Assembly: GCF_040126175.1 (NCBI RefSeq)
Contig: NZ_CP155828.1
Coordinates: 310,001-374,000, forward strand
DNA from: Candidatus Phytoplasma solani
Lineage (GTDB): Bacteria; Bacillota_I; Bacilli_A; Acholeplasmatales; Acholeplasmataceae
DNA: 64,000 nt
Direction of reading: 5' to 3'
Shown here: positions 8,690-18,500 of the stretch, piece after piece
Layout of the letters: each line of letters starts with the position of its first letter
Position numbering within the stretch: the first letter of the stretch is position 1
Notes under the pieces: model-generated
What the model was told of the DNA's origin: nothing
The model's input: only the letters and a program-made list of their open reading frames with translations
Database searches by the model: none
Made by a program: the position numbers and the translations under genes

Positions 8690-9703
8690 ATGAAAATAGC
8701 GGTAGATGCGATGGGAGGCGATTTTGCTCCTTTAGAAATTGTTAAAGGATCTTGTCTAGCTTTAGAAAATAACCCTTCACTTCAAATCATTTTATATGGC
8801 GATCAAAATTTAATAACCCCTATTATTGCAAAAAATCGTTTTTTTTTAACACAACAAATTAGTATCAAACACACTCCACATTTTTTAACAATGCGCGATA
8901 AAAATATTAGAGACCAATTAAAAATAAAACCCGATGCCTCTTTGTTTTTAGCACTCAAAGGGGCTTTAAATGAAGAAGTAGAAGGAGTAGTTTCTGCAGG
9001 GGGAACTCAAGTTTTAGTTTTAGCTAGTCATTTAATTTTAAAAAAAATGCCTTTAATGCAAAGAATAGCTATAGCTCCTATCTTTAAATCATTTGATAAT
9101 CGAATAAGAATTTTGTTAGATGCAGGGGCTAATGTGGAATTAAAACCACAACATTTATTAATGTTTGCTCATTACGCTACTATTGTTGCTCAAGAAATTT
9201 TATCAATTAAAAACCCTCAAGTAAAACTTTTAAATATCGGTCAAGAAGCAAACAAAGGAAGGCCAGTAGACTTAGAAACTTATGAAATTTTAAGCAAATC
9301 ACCTCATATTAATTTCGGTGGTAACGAAGAGCCTCAAAATATTTTAACAACTTCAGCCGATATTTTATTAAGTGATGGTTTTACCGCTAATATAACTTTA
9401 AAAACTTATGAAGGAACAGTGCTTAACTTTATGAAAAATATCAAGCAAATTATGTCTCAAACTTTAACTAAAAAAATCATTACTAAAATATATTTTAAAA
9501 AAGAGTTACAAAAGTTACAAAAAAAAATAGATCCTCGCGAGATTGGTGGCGCAATGCTTTTAGGAATGAATAAAATAGTCATTAAAGCCCATGGTTCTTC
9601 TCAAGATTATGCTTTTTGTCAAGCTATTTTACAAGCACAAAAAATGATTTCGACTAACATTAATCAAAAAATAACTCAAATATTAAAAAAACAAACATCA
9701 TGA
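8690..9703 (+). CDS. plsX: Phosphate acyltransferase PlsX
   Basis: Converts acyl-ACP to acyl-phosphate, the acyl donor for PlsY. 337 aa, normal length. It begins MKIAVDAMGGDFAP, the family's diagnostic N terminus, and contains GVVSAGGTQVLV, RILLDAGANVELKP and the C-terminal GGAMLLGMNKIVIKAHGSS. The open frame extends upstream to 8507 but AAGGAG at 8671-8676 and homology fix ATG 8690. Its TGA stop overlaps the rnc start (ATGA), which shows UGA is a stop codon in this organism and that the two are translationally coupled. Confidence 0.95.
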   Translation: MKIAVDAMGGDFAPLEIVKGSCLALENNPSLQIILYGDQNLITPIIAKNRFFLTQQISIKHTPHFLTMRDKNIRDQLKIKPDASLFLALKGALNEEVEGVVSAGGTQVLVLASHLILKKMPLMQRIAIAPIFKSFDNRIRILLDAGANVELKPQHLLMFAHYATIVAQEILSIKNPQVKLLNIGQEANKGRPVDLETYEILSKSPHINFGGNEEPQNILTTSADILLSDGFTANITLKTYEGTVLNFMKNIKQIMSQTLTKKIITKIYFKKELQKLQKKIDPREIGGAMLLGMNKIVIKAHGSSQDYAFCQAILQAQKMISTNINQKITQILKKQTS

Positions 9704-10368
9704 ATGTTGAATATTTTTTAAAAAAATTAAATATTGTGCCGAAAAATCTTGCTTTATATCGAAAAGCTTTAACACATAGTTCTTATTCTAACGAAAAAGC
9801 ACTTTTACAAGAAGATAACGAAAGATTAGAATTTCTGGGTGATGCTATCATTGGACTTTTAATGGCAGACCATTTATACCAAAAAAATCAAGAAGATGAA
9901 GGAATTATGACTAAAAAAAGAGCTCAAGCTGTCTGTGAAAAATCTTTAACTATTTATGCTAAAAATATCAACTTACAAAATTATCTTTTTTTAGGAAAGG
10001 GTGAAAAAAACAAAGATTTTAACACTCAAAGCATTATGGCTGATGCTTTTGAAGCTTTATTTGGGGCAATTTACTTAGATTTAGGATATTCTTTTGCTAA
10101 AAAAATTTTTCAAAAATTAGTAATTCCTCATTTATCAAAAGTTATTAATATTGTTGATTTTAAAACTCAATTACAAGAAATAATCCAATCAGAAAAAAAA
10201 ACCATTCAATATAAAATAGTTTCGGAACAAGGGCCTGCGCACTCTAAAAAATTTGTGGCTGAAGTTTATTTAGAAAAAAACTTATTAGGTAGCGGCGAGG
10301 GAACAACCAAAAAAGCAGCTGAACAAAAAGCAGCTCAAGAAGCATTATCTAAAGTCGCCAAAAGTTAA
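9700..10368 (+). CDS. rnc: Ribonuclease III
   Basis: Double-strand-specific endoribonuclease that processes rRNA precursors. 222 aa with the signature NERLEFLGDAIIG near residue 42 carrying the catalytic acids, a second acidic site in MADAFEALFGAIYLD near 110, and a C-terminal double-stranded RNA-binding domain (about 150-220). It overlaps plsX by four bases; the plsX-rnc pairing is common in Firmicutes. dnaD starts 13 bases downstream. Confidence 0.96.
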   Translation: MNVEYFLKKLNIVPKNLALYRKALTHSSYSNEKALLQEDNERLEFLGDAIIGLLMADHLYQKNQEDEGIMTKKRAQAVCEKSLTIYAKNINLQNYLFLGKGEKNKDFNTQSIMADAFEALFGAIYLDLGYSFAKKIFQKLVIPHLSKVINIVDFKTQLQEIIQSEKKTIQYKIVSEQGPAHSKKFVAEVYLEKNLLGSGEGTTKKAAEQKAAQEALSKVAKS

Positions 10369-10381
10369 AAAAGGGTATTAT

Positions 10382-10996
10382 ATGTTAAAAAAACTTTATG
10401 AAGATGGTTTCTTGTTGATGGAAAAAATATTAATTCAAGAATATCAAAAATTAAATTTAACTTATCAAGAATTAACTATTTTAATGTTTTTATTTGATTT
10501 TTCTAAAAAAAGGGTTTTTTCTTCGAACACTTTAGCTAAAAAAGCAGGTATCAGTAAAAATGAAGTTGAAAATATTTTAGAAAAACTACTCTCTAAAGGT
10601 TTCTTTGAACTTTTTCAAGAAACTAAAGGAAATCGAATAATTGAAGTTTTTTCTCTTAACCTTACCTTTGAAAAAATAGAAAAAATATATTTAGAGGACG
10701 TTGAAAAAGAAAAAGAAGCTTCTAAAACAACTTTAATTCAAGAAACTATCAATTTTCTTGAAAAAAACAAAGGTCAAGAATTAGTCTCTTATGAACTAGA
10801 TGTAGTTAAAGGTTGGTATCAAAATCAAGAATTTAGTCATCAAGAAATTAAAACAACTATTGAAGAAGCATTTCATTATAAAAAAACATCGGTTTTTTAT
10901 ATCGATAAATTATTACATAAAAAACAATTAACTCAAGTAGAACCCAACGAAAAAGATGATCAACTCTTGAAAAAACTTTTTAAAAAAGTTAAATAA
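10382..10996 (+). CDS. dnaD: DnaD-type primosome protein
   Basis: 204-aa protein of the DnaD family, which helps load the replicative helicase with DnaA/DnaB in low-GC Gram-positives. A winged-helix N-terminal part (about 15-90, with VFSSNTLAKKAGISKNEVE) is followed by the C-terminal DnaD/DnaB-like domain (about 115-185) with VVKGWYQNQEFSHQEIKTTI, which matches the family. AAAAAAGGG lies seven bases before ATG. Probably in one operon with plsX and rnc. Confidence 0.85.
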   Translation: MLKKLYEDGFLLMEKILIQEYQKLNLTYQELTILMFLFDFSKKRVFSSNTLAKKAGISKNEVENILEKLLSKGFFELFQETKGNRIIEVFSLNLTFEKIEKIYLEDVEKEKEASKTTLIQETINFLEKNKGQELVSYELDVVKGWYQNQEFSHQEIKTTIEEAFHYKKTSVFYIDKLLHKKQLTQVEPNEKDDQLLKKLFKKVK

Positions 10997-11138
10997 AAAG
11001 ATATCAAAAATTAAATATAATTTCTATTTATTTTTTATTATAACGACATGTATTGATGGGTAAACACATTAAACAAAACAATAAATATTACAAATTAGCT
11101 AAAATTTGAACAAAATAAGAAAGGTCTATTTAGTAAAA

Positions 11139-11561
11139 ATGAAATTTATAGCTACTAAAAGAAACAAAATCATTGTCGGAGTTATTTGTATTATAACATC
11201 TCTTTATTTGGGTTTAGGGTTTTGGATTTCCTTTAACCCTATTAAATGGTTTTCTCCTTATGAAACTTGGGCAAAAAATTCTGGTAATAAATTGGTGGTT
11301 TTAGCTGAAGAATTAAAAAAAGAAAAAGACAAAAACAAAATAAAACAGAAAATAAAAGAAATCAAAAATCAATTATCAAAAATTAATACCTTTGTTGTTG
11401 AACGTTATAAAAACATAGAAAAAATTAAACAAAAATATTCGGAATTTAAATTTAAATATGATGAATTAAATAATAATATAAAAGAAGTTGGAAATGATAA
11501 TACATACATCGTAAAACTTGCTAAGGATATCAGAGGAAAGATTAATATTTTATTTGAATAA
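11139..11561 (+). CDS. Hypothetical membrane-anchored coiled-coil protein
   Basis: About 140 aa, not recognised. One hydrophobic segment at roughly residues 12-35 (IIVGVICIITSLYLGLGFWI) is followed by a Lys/Glu-rich part with coiled-coil character (AEELKKEKDKNKIKQKIKEI). This suggests a single membrane anchor with a helical tail; topology is not certain. ATG 11139 is preferred to TTG 11106, although the ribosome site AAGAAAGG is 14 bases away. The terminator stem begins inside the last codons. Confidence 0.6.
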   Translation: MKFIATKRNKIIVGVICIITSLYLGLGFWISFNPIKWFSPYETWAKNSGNKLVVLAEELKKEKDKNKIKQKIKEIKNQLSKINTFVVERYKNIEKIKQKYSEFKFKYDELNNNIKEVGNDNTYIVKLAKDIRGKINILFE

Positions 11562-11584
11562 AAAAACATATTAATCTTTTTTTT
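11537..11584 (+). terminator. Terminator spanning the stop codon
   Basis: Perfect 12-bp arms AAAGATTAATAT and ATATTAATCTTT, with the TAA stop in the loop, followed by eight or more T. Confidence 0.85.
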
Positions 11585-11603
11585 AAGAGTTTTTTTAAAT
11601 ATT

Positions 11604-11688
11604 AAAAAAAGCTAAATTGTAAATGACAAACATTAAATTTAGCTTTTATTTTTTTATTTTTTTGGTAGTCGTGTTTTTTGGACTAGTA
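11604..11688 (-). repeat. Dispersed intergenic repeat, copy B
   Basis: AAAGCTAAATT and AATTTAGCTTT form a hairpin, followed by TTTTTTGGTAGTCGTG and TTTTTTGGACTAGTA, the family end. It sits between convergent genes and may help terminate both. Confidence 0.6.
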
Positions 11689-11708
11689 TTTTTAATTTTA
11701 TTAATTGA

Positions 11709-13343
11709 CTAGTTCTTTTTATCAATTTTTTTCTTATTTAATAAAGAAGTTTCAATAAAACTTTTAAACAAAGGGTGAGGTTTTAATGGTCTTGATAAAA
11801 ATTCAGGATGAAACTGTACTGCAATAAACCAAGGATGTTTTTTTAACTCAATTATTTCTGGAAGGTTTTGTTCGGGGTTTAACCCTGCAACTAAAAAATC
11901 ATTACTTTTTTCAAACAAAGAAACATAATAAGGATTCATTTCAAAACGATGACGATGTCTTTCATAAATAGTTTCTTGTTGATAAATAGCTTTACTTTTG
12001 CTATTTTCTTTAAGAACGCATCGATAAGAACCCAATCTTAAAGTTCCTCCCAAATTAGCATTTGTTATTTTTTTTGTAATAACTGGATAAGAAGTTTTTT
12101 CGTTAATTTCAGTAGAATTAGCTCCTTCTAAAAATAATACATTGTTTGCATACTCAATCACTGCTAACTGCATCCCAAAGCAAATACCAAAAAAAGGAAT
12201 ATTTTTTTCGCGTGCATATTGAATAGCTAAAATTTTTCCTTCAACAGCGCGAGCACCAAAACCATGAGGAACTAAAATACCATTGCAATCACTCAAGAAA
12301 GTTATAATATTAGATGAGTTTAATTTTTCTGAATCAATCCATTTAATCTCAATATCAAAATTATAATAATAGGCGGCATGTTTTAAAGCTTCAACGATTG
12401 ATAAATAAGCATCTTTTAAAATAACATATTTACCAACCAAAGCAATCACTAATTTTTCTTTTAAATTTTGAATTCGAGTGATTAAAAAATGCCAATCTTT
12501 TAAATTAGCTTTAATGTTGTTTGGTAACTGAAAATGATTTAAAATAAAATTGTCAATCCCTTGGTTAAAAAAATTTAAAATAATTTGATATAAAATATCT
12601 ACATCTAAAGCTTCAAAAATAGCTTTAGCGTTAATATCGCATAAAGAAGATACTTTGTTTTTAATTTCTTGATTAATTGGTATTTCACTTCTTAAAACTA
12701 AAATTTGAGGTTGTATCCCTAAAGAACGTAATTCTTTAACACTATGTTGAGTCGGTTTTGTTTTTATTTCTTGGGCCTTTTTTAAATAAGGAAGTAAAGT
12801 GGTATGCAAATACAAAACATTATGATAGCCAAAATCATGACGAAATTGTCTAATAGCTTCTAAAAAAGGAGCAGATTCCATATCGCCAACAGTTCCACCA
12901 ATTTCTACAATTACAATATCAGATTGATGAAATATAGCGGCTTTTATTAATTTTTGTTTAATTTCTTCAGTAATGTGTGGGATTACTTGCACAGTTTTTC
13001 CTAAATATTTACCTTGTCTTTCTTTGTTGATAACACTTTGATAAATTTGTCCTGCGGTAATATTAGAACTTTTAGACATGTTTTCATCTAAAAATCTTTC
13101 ATAATGTCCTAAATCAAGATCAGTTTCAGCTCCATCATCAGTAACAAAAACTTCTCCATGTTGATAAGGGCTCATAGTTCCAGGATCAACATTAATATAT
13201 GGGTCTAATTTTTGAATACTAACTTTGAATCCTCGATTTTTCAAAATTTGTCCAATAGAAGCAGCGGTGATACCTTTGCCTAAACTAGAAACAACCCCAC
13301 CAGTGATAAAAATAAATTTTGTTTTTAAAGGTTTATTATTCAA
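11709..13343 (-). CDS. pyrG: CTP synthase
   Basis: Makes CTP from UTP with glutamine-derived ammonia and ATP. About 544 aa, as usual. The N-terminal amidoligase domain begins [20 protein letters not shown]; the C-terminal class I glutamine amidotransferase domain has the nucleophile elbow [11 protein letters not shown] and the triad His/Glu in [11 protein letters not shown]. The start is TTG. An upstream in-frame TTG at 13376 is possible, but AAGGGGTGG at 13359-13351 sits correctly for TTG 13343. Beyond the gene lie repeat B and its hairpin. Confidence 0.95.
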   Translation of the reverse strand: MNNKPLKTKFIFITGGVVSSLGKGITAASIGQILKNRGFKVSIQKLDPYINVDPGTMSPYQHGEVFVTDDGAETDLDLGHYERFLDENMSKSSNITAGQIYQSVINKERQGKYLGKTVQVIPHITEEIKQKLIKAAIFHQSDIVIVEIGGTVGDMESAPFLEAIRQFRHDFGYHNVLYLHTTLLPYLKKAQEIKTKPTQHSVKELRSLGIQPQILVLRSEIPINQEIKNKVSSLCDINAKAIFEALDVDILYQIILNFFNQGIDNFILNHFQLPNNIKANLKDWHFLITRIQNLKEKLVIALVGKYVILKDAYLSIVEALKHAAYYYNFDIEIKWIDSEKLNSSNIITFLSDCNGILVPHGFGARAVEGKILAIQYAREKNIPFFGICFGMQLAVIEYANNVLFLEGANSTEINEKTSYPVITKKITNANLGGTLRLGSYRCVLKENSKSKAIYQQETIYERHRHRFEMNPYYVSLFEKSNDFLVAGLNPEQNLPEIIELKKHPWFIAVQFHPEFLSRPLKPHPLFKSFIETSLLNKKKIDKKN

Positions 13344-13447
13344 GTGTTTCCACCCCTTTTCTTGTTGATTTGCCAAACTTTTCTTAAATAATTGTTTTTT
13401 TCTTAAAAAGATAAGAATGAAAATATTTTTTTAATTTTTACAAAAAT

Positions 13448-14320
13448 TTATCTACTGATTTTTTTGCCAATCACTTCAGCGATTTTAATTTGTGTTTCAC
13501 AACTTTGTTGGGTATTTTTTAAAATACGTTGATCAAAAAGAACCACATTTTTTTGTACTAAAATAACAATAGTAGAACCACCACATTCGAAATAACCTTT
13601 TTCTTCCCCTTTTTGAAAAGTTTGAGAAGAATGATTTTTGATTTTTCCAACTAGCAAAGCTCCTATTTCTATTTGAACTATTTTTCCGAAATTTTTAGTT
13701 TGTAAAACACTATATTCTCTTGTGTTTTCTTTAAAAACATCAAAACTTTCAAACGCGATAGGATTAACGGTATGTAATTTGCCTTGAATTTTTTTTATTT
13801 GAGTTAAAAAATATCCTTGATCAATAAAAAGATAGCGATGATAATCATGAGGTTCTAAACGAAAAACAAGTAAATAACCATCTTGATAATCCATTGCTAA
13901 GTTTTTATTTTGCAATAAATCAACTAAACTATAATTAGTATCTTTAATTTGATAAAAGGAGTTACTTTTAATAGGATAAATACTTAATTTACTTTCGCAA
14001 GGACTTATAAAAGAAAGGTTATTATTATCAAAGGGTATTGTTTTGTATTTTCTAGTAAAAAAATCATTGTAAGAGTTAAATTGTTGCTTTTCAAAATATT
14101 TTAAAATAATTTGATGCTTTTGAATAATATTTCTTGCGTATCCACATGACCAAGGAGTATACCAATACAAAGTAACTAACCAAGAAATAGGTCTTGTAAT
14201 TAATATTTTTAAAAGCATTCTTTTAAAAAAGTTTTTTTCTAGGTTAGTGTATAAAAACTTTTGGATAAAAGAAACCGAATTTTGTTTAATTATTTTACCT
14301 TCTAAATTAACAATTTTCAT
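13448..14320 (-). CDS. psd: Phosphatidylserine decarboxylase proenzyme
   Basis: Converts phosphatidylserine to phosphatidylethanolamine at the membrane. 290 aa. The self-cleavage site, where a Ser becomes the pyruvoyl cofactor, is visible in FECGGSTIVIL near residue 245 (GGST instead of the common LGST). Upstream are RLEPHDYHRYLF and HTVNPIAFESFDVFKENTRE, typical of Psd. It follows pssA by nine bases, so the two consecutive steps of this pathway are in one operon. Confidence 0.93.
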   Translation of the reverse strand: MKIVNLEGKIIKQNSVSFIQKFLYTNLEKNFFKRMLLKILITRPISWLVTLYWYTPWSCGYARNIIQKHQIILKYFEKQQFNSYNDFFTRKYKTIPFDNNNLSFISPCESKLSIYPIKSNSFYQIKDTNYSLVDLLQNKNLAMDYQDGYLLVFRLEPHDYHRYLFIDQGYFLTQIKKIQGKLHTVNPIAFESFDVFKENTREYSVLQTKNFGKIVQIEIGALLVGKIKNHSSQTFQKGEEKGYFECGGSTIVILVQKNVVLFDQRILKNTQQSCETQIKIAEVIGKKISR

Positions 14321-14329
14321 TTAAAATGA

Positions 14330-15052
14330 TCACTTTCTAGGATATATTTTCATAATAACAAAAAAAATAATCCAAATAATACCAACGATACCAACGATAA
14401 TAATAGTTTTTTTGGCTTTTGGTTTTTTCAATATAATTTTGTCGCAAAGAAACAAGAAAGTTAAAAGTATAATGCATACAAAATGAACCCAAAACCAAAA
14501 TACATCATTTAATATTTGCACATCATTTATTTGCAATGATAATGATTTACTAATCATTTTTAAAAAACCCACAAAGGGGAAAACCATCGCTACAGTTGTG
14601 ACAGGAAAACCGATAAACTTTTTAGAACTTTTATTATCACTTTCAGCCAAAACATTATAATAAGCTAATCTAATTAAAGCAGCTAAAAGATATAAACCCC
14701 AACAAAACCAAATTAAATAAAAAAAAGGCGTGTGGCGGGTTAAAAACATAATACTTTCTTTTTCTTTTGTTTTTGGAACAATTAAAGAATAATTAATCAA
14801 AATAGGTAAAATCCCAAAACTTATCATATCAGCTAAAGAATCGATTTGAATACCATATCTTTTTTCAAAAATAGTACTATTTTTTTTAGTCCTACTAACT
14901 AAACCATCAAACATATCACAAATACCTGCAAGTAAAAGAAAAATTAAAGAAGAGGTGTATTTTCCGACAACTGCAAAACTAATTCCAAAAAAACCACTTA
15001 ATAAATTAAGATAAGTTAAATAAGTGGTATAATTATATAATCCTAAAAACAT
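14330..15052 (-). CDS. pssA: CDP-diacylglycerol-serine O-phosphatidyltransferase
   Basis: Integral membrane enzyme that makes phosphatidylserine from CDP-diacylglycerol and serine. 240 aa with several membrane spans. The CDP-alcohol phosphotransferase motif is present as DMFDGLVSRTKK followed by GIQIDSLADMISFG, near residues 46-80, with the Asp residues in place. AGAGG precedes the ATG by seven bases. psd, the next enzyme, follows directly. The C-terminal helices end in a short basic tail. Confidence 0.92.
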   Translation of the reverse strand: MFLGLYNYTTYLTYLNLLSGFFGISFAVVGKYTSSLIFLLLAGICDMFDGLVSRTKKNSTIFEKRYGIQIDSLADMISFGILPILINYSLIVPKTKEKESIMFLTRHTPFFYLIWFCWGLYLLAALIRLAYYNVLAESDNKSSKKFIGFPVTTVAMVFPFVGFLKMISKSLSLQINDVQILNDVFWFWVHFVCIILLTFLFLCDKIILKKPKAKKTIIIVGIVGIIWIIFFVIMKIYPRK

Positions 15053-15160
15053 ATTAAACCTCTTTTACTAATTTTTTTATAAAAGATTTTTAACATTTCT
15101 AAAATTTTTTTGAAAAAAATCTTTATTTTTTTATTTTTTTGCCCCCCAAAAAAAATAAAA

Positions 15161-15187
15161 ATCCTTTATCCGTGTTGAATAAAGGAT
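15161..15187 (-). terminator. Terminator after rpoE
   Basis: Arms ATCCTTTAT/ATAAAGGAT with a 9-base loop; on the minus strand a T-rich tract follows. Confidence 0.75.
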
Positions 15188-15231
15188 AAAAAGAAAAAAG
15201 TAAAAAAATTATTATTTTTGCAAAATAACAC

Positions 15232-15747
15232 TTATTTATCGTAAAGATAATCATAATCATCTAATAAATCATCGTAATCATCTTCTTTATCGTTATTATC
15301 TAAAATTTCATCAGAATTATTTTTTTTATCTTCTTCATTGTCTAATGAATCATCTTCTAATGCTGCATTGTTTTTTTTATTTTGTTTGTCATCTTCATTA
15401 TTTAATTTTTCCAAAAGAAAATCTTCAAAATCTAAATTCTGTTCTGCCAGAGAATCAGATAAATCATCAATTTTATTATTTTGAGGTTTTTCAAAAAAAT
15501 CTTTATCCCAATGTTCTTTATTATTTTCTTTAATCATTAAACATTTATCATCACAAAAAATAAATTGTCCGCTCAAAGTAATATCTAAATAAAGTTGATT
15601 TATTTTTTTATAATCGCTAAAATCATTGATTTGATGTTTCTTACATGTTTGCTTTAATAAATCATAAATAAAAATAGGTTTACGTTGTTTTTTAGCTATT
15701 TCATAAGCTGTTTCTAAAAGTGATTTTGATATTTTTATTGTTTTCAT
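15232..15747 (-). CDS. rpoE: RNA polymerase delta subunit
   Basis: Delta subunit of Firmicutes/Mollicutes RNA polymerase, which increases transcription specificity and recycling. 171 aa. The N-terminal winged-helix (HARE-HTH) domain (about 1-90, with TAYEIAKKQRKPIFIYDLL) is followed by a disordered, strongly acidic tail ending in DDYDDLLDDYDYLYDK, the hallmark of the family. AAGGTG precedes ATG. It is monocistronic, with its own terminator. Confidence 0.9.
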   Translation of the reverse strand: MKTIKISKSLLETAYEIAKKQRKPIFIYDLLKQTCKKHQINDFSDYKKINQLYLDITLSGQFIFCDDKCLMIKENNKEHWDKDFFEKPQNNKIDDLSDSLAEQNLDFEDFLLEKLNNEDDKQNKKNNAALEDDSLDNEEDKKNNSDEILDNNDKEDDYDDLLDDYDYLYDK

Positions 15748-15833
15748 AATTAATTATCACCTTTTTTTAAATTTTCTAAATTTTATATTTTATTAAAAAA
15801 ATATAAAATTTTAATAATTGCAAATTTATTATT

Positions 15834-16118
15834 TTAAAATGGAGATAAACCACCTGATATTTGACCCATAATTTCTTTAGAAGTTTTTTCAAGCTTTCTT
15901 AAGGCAGCATTAAAAGCCAATAAAATACTTTCTTGCAAAGTTTCTATATTGTTGTTTTTTTCAATAATTACATCTATAACTTGTTTAGTGCCTTGTAAAA
16001 CAACAATAACATCACCAGCTTTACCAGTAAATTCTTGTAATTCCAATTGTTTTTGAGCGTTTTCAATTTCTTCTTGCATTTTTTTTAATTTTTCTAATAT
16101 ATTAGATTGAGTATTCAT
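15834..16118 (-). CDS. ebfC: Nucleoid-associated protein EbfC/YbaB
   Basis: 94-aa YbaB/EbfC DNA-binding protein. The N-terminal helix LEKLKKMQEEIENAQKQLE is followed by the conserved FTGKAGDVIVVLQGTK and a C-terminal helix, with the usual GGLSPF ending. It lies 24 bases downstream of dnaX; the dnaX-ebfC pair is conserved in many bacteria. Confidence 0.92.
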   Translation of the reverse strand: MNTQSNILEKLKKMQEEIENAQKQLELQEFTGKAGDVIVVLQGTKQVIDVIIEKNNNIETLQESILLAFNAALRKLEKTSKEIMGQISGGLSPF

Positions 16119-16142
16119 TTTTTATGTATTAACTCCTAGTTC

Positions 16143-17945
16143 TTAATTAATTATTTCTACTATATTATTGTCAAAAAAATCATAAGCTAATTGAACAACA
16201 AAAGGAAGATTAATTATTTGATTTTGGGTTTTATAAAAATCAAGTTCCCAATCGCAAGCATTTATAAAAATATCAATCGCATCAGAAGAATTATTTTTTA
16301 AAAAAGTTTCTAAATTTTTATAATCTTTTTCTAAAAAACAAACATAATCTCTAACAAGTTGCGTTTTTCTATTTAAAATCTTTAAAGCTTGAACTTTAAT
16401 ATTTTTTTTCAATATTTGTTGACAAGCAATATTATCTCGATAAACCAAAATCATTTCTTTTTTATGACTTAAAGCTATGATTTGACCTTTATATAAAAGT
16501 TGAGCTACATTTCTATTAGAAAAAAATCTATATTCTGTATTTAATTTTTCCCAAGCGTTAGCAATCATTTTTATTTTAGATTCGTCTTTATTGGATAAAA
16601 TATTTAAAGCTATCATTATTAAATCATTCAAAGAAGAAATCACAAAATAAGGATCTTTTTGAACACTTATCGTTTCTTTTTGCTCTTTTTTAGAATAAAT
16701 ATTATTTTGCATAAAAGAAGTGGCTGTAGTTGAAATTAAATTTTCATCTATATTTGTTCTTGGTTTTGCATGATTATCCAAAAAAGAATTATCATTAAAA
16801 TTTACTTTTGTTTTTTCATCAATATTTTGTCGTAATAAAGGTTGTTTATTGTTTGATGCAAAAAATGAATTTTGATTAGATTCTGCAAAATAACATATTT
16901 GTAAAAAAGCAATTTCTATCAAAATCTTTTTTTGATCACTTTTTTTTAAATCTTGTTGCAATTTAATTAAAGTTTTTAAAATAAAATCAACATGAAATGC
17001 AATAACTTCATTAGTGATATTTGTTTTTTCAGGTGACAAAACTTGTGTATTTTCGATTTGTTCTAATAAATAATTTTTTAAAGCATCAATTAAATCAAAA
17101 ACTAATAAATCAAGATTTTTACCAGAATGAAACGCCTTATCAAGTAATTTTAAAACTTCAATAGTTTTTTTAGTCATAAGTGAATGAAATAATTTTTTTA
17201 AAAAACTACCTGAAACAAGTCCTTTAACTTCAGCAATATCTTCTGAAGTGATTAAATTATTTTGATAAGAACTTATTTGATCCAATAAACTTAAGGCATT
17301 ACGCATACTTCCATCAGCATAACTAGCAATGACTTTGATAGCATCATCAGTAATAATAATATTTTCCAAAATAGTAATTTTTTTTAATTGTAAAATAATA
17401 TTTTCAAGGCTTAAATTTTCAAAAGAAAAACTTTGAGCGCGAGATAAAATAGTTTCAGGAATTTTATATATTTCTGTAGTTATTAAAAGAAAAACAACAT
17501 GCTTAGGGGGTTCTTCTAAAATTTTTAATAAAGCGTTAAAAGCATTGGGAGTTAAAACATGAACTTCATCAACAATATAAACCTTGTATTTACCTATATG
17601 AGGTTTATATTGGACTTTATCTTGTAATTCCCTTATTTCATCAACTCCATTATAAGAGGCGCCATCAAGTTCAACAATATCAGTATTTGCTTGAAAGCAA
17701 TTAAGACATGATTGACATTTTTCACAAACATCTCCTAATTTAGGATGCATGCAATTAATAGCTTTGGCAAATATTTTGGCTAAAGTAGTTTTTCCGGTGC
17801 CTTTATTACCGCTAAAAAGGTAACAATGATTAATTTTTTGATATCTAATGGTGTTTTTTAAAGTTTGAATAATGATTTTTTGTCCGACAACATCTTTAAA
17901 AATTTGAGGTCGATATTTTCTATATAAAACTAAATAAGACACCAT
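16143..17945 (-). CDS. dnaX: DNA polymerase III subunit gamma/tau
   Basis: Clamp-loader ATPase subunit. About 600 aa. Walker A GNKGTGKTTLAK near residue 47, a zinc module CEKCQSCLNC near 76, EVHVLTPNAFNALLKILEEP near 125, and sensor/arginine-finger ILSRAQSFSF near 165. A linker and a C-terminal domain follow, consistent with the tau form; a separate gamma form cannot be judged. AAGGAG directly precedes in-frame TTG, ATG and GTG codons, so the start is ATG 17945 or GTG 17942. A TATAAT at 18005-18000 may be its -10 box. Confidence 0.94.
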   Translation of the reverse strand: MVSYLVLYRKYRPQIFKDVVGQKIIIQTLKNTIRYQKINHCYLFSGNKGTGKTTLAKIFAKAINCMHPKLGDVCEKCQSCLNCFQANTDIVELDGASYNGVDEIRELQDKVQYKPHIGKYKVYIVDEVHVLTPNAFNALLKILEEPPKHVVFLLITTEIYKIPETILSRAQSFSFENLSLENIILQLKKITILENIIITDDAIKVIASYADGSMRNALSLLDQISSYQNNLITSEDIAEVKGLVSGSFLKKLFHSLMTKKTIEVLKLLDKAFHSGKNLDLLVFDLIDALKNYLLEQIENTQVLSPEKTNITNEVIAFHVDFILKTLIKLQQDLKKSDQKKILIEIAFLQICYFAESNQNSFFASNNKQPLLRQNIDEKTKVNFNDNSFLDNHAKPRTNIDENLISTTATSFMQNNIYSKKEQKETISVQKDPYFVISSLNDLIMIALNILSNKDESKIKMIANAWEKLNTEYRFFSNRNVAQLLYKGQIIALSHKKEMILVYRDNIACQQILKKNIKVQALKILNRKTQLVRDYVCFLEKDYKNLETFLKNNSSDAIDIFINACDWELDFYKTQNQIINLPFVVQLAYDFFDNNIVEIIN

Positions 17946-17948
17946 CAA

Positions 17949-18206
17949 CTCCTTTTTTATTATTAAAATATCTAATATAAAATAAAAAATCTCTTAATTA
18001 TTATAACATATTATTTAATAAACGATAAATATATTTTTGATAAATAAAAATTATTAAATTTTCAAAGTGTTTTTAGAAAATAAAAATATTTTCAATTGAA
18101 TATATCAAAGGGGATAACTTTTTTAATTTAATCTTTTTTTGTTATTTGTTAAAAAAAAGATAAAAAATAATTAAAACTGAAAATTTGTTTTAAAAAATAA
18201 CAAAAT
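17949..18206. other. AT-rich intergenic region upstream of dnaX
   Basis: No gene or structured RNA is recognised. On the minus strand a TATAAT (18005-18000) precedes dnaX; the -35 box is weak. It also marks the outer flank of the mini-PMU. Confidence 0.4.
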
Positions 18207-18240
18207 TTAACGAAAAATGTTGACCTTGGAAATCCACAAA

Positions 18241-18303
18241 ATATTAATAAACAATTTAGATTTAATGTTGTTATTTTTCGGTTCAGTTTTTTTGGGTGCT
18301 CCA
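18241..18303 (-). repeat. Dispersed intergenic repeat, copy C
   Basis: AATAAACAATTTAGATTTAA followed by TTTTTCGGTTCAG and TTTTTTTGGGTGCTCC, nearly the same as 42474-42538. It lies just outside the left end of the mini-PMU. Confidence 0.65.
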
Positions 18304-18333
18304 AAATGCAGCTTAAAATGAAATAATATTGCC

Positions 18334-18371
18334 ATTTTTAAAAAACAAAAAATGTCTAAATTTTTGGAACA
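18334..18371 (+). repeat. Left terminal repeat of the mini-PMU
   Basis: Starts ATTTTTAAAAAACAAAAAAT and continues GTCTAAATTTTTGGAACA. It matches the IS end at 22991-23028 almost base for base and the right end at 23573-23601 as an inverse. Read left to right it points inward, to the PMU genes. Confidence 0.65.
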
Positions 18372-18500
18372 CCTCATTGGAGTTAAATTGGTTTGTGACA
18401 CTTCTTCTGATTTGAATGGTCGGAAAAACCAAATTGAAACAGCTACGATTACTGACACAACAATAGCCGCTGTGAATGCGTATATTTGTTTATTTTCCAT
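18372..18500 (-). pseudogene. Truncated small membrane protein gene
   Basis: It starts with a strong AAAGGAGAAAT site and MENKQIYAFTAAIVVSVIV, giving one clear membrane span (about residues 7-27), then RPFKSEEVSQTNLTP. From residue 43 the frame runs into the IS-type end and then the dispersed repeat, reaching a chance stop at 18207. The real C terminus has therefore been replaced. The original function is unknown. It could still make a 97-aa hybrid protein. Confidence 0.6.

Noticed and set aside
17949-18206. SRP RNA or tRNA upstream of dnaX
   Set aside because: Such RNAs are often there in Firmicutes, but no GC-rich stem or conserved loop is visible.
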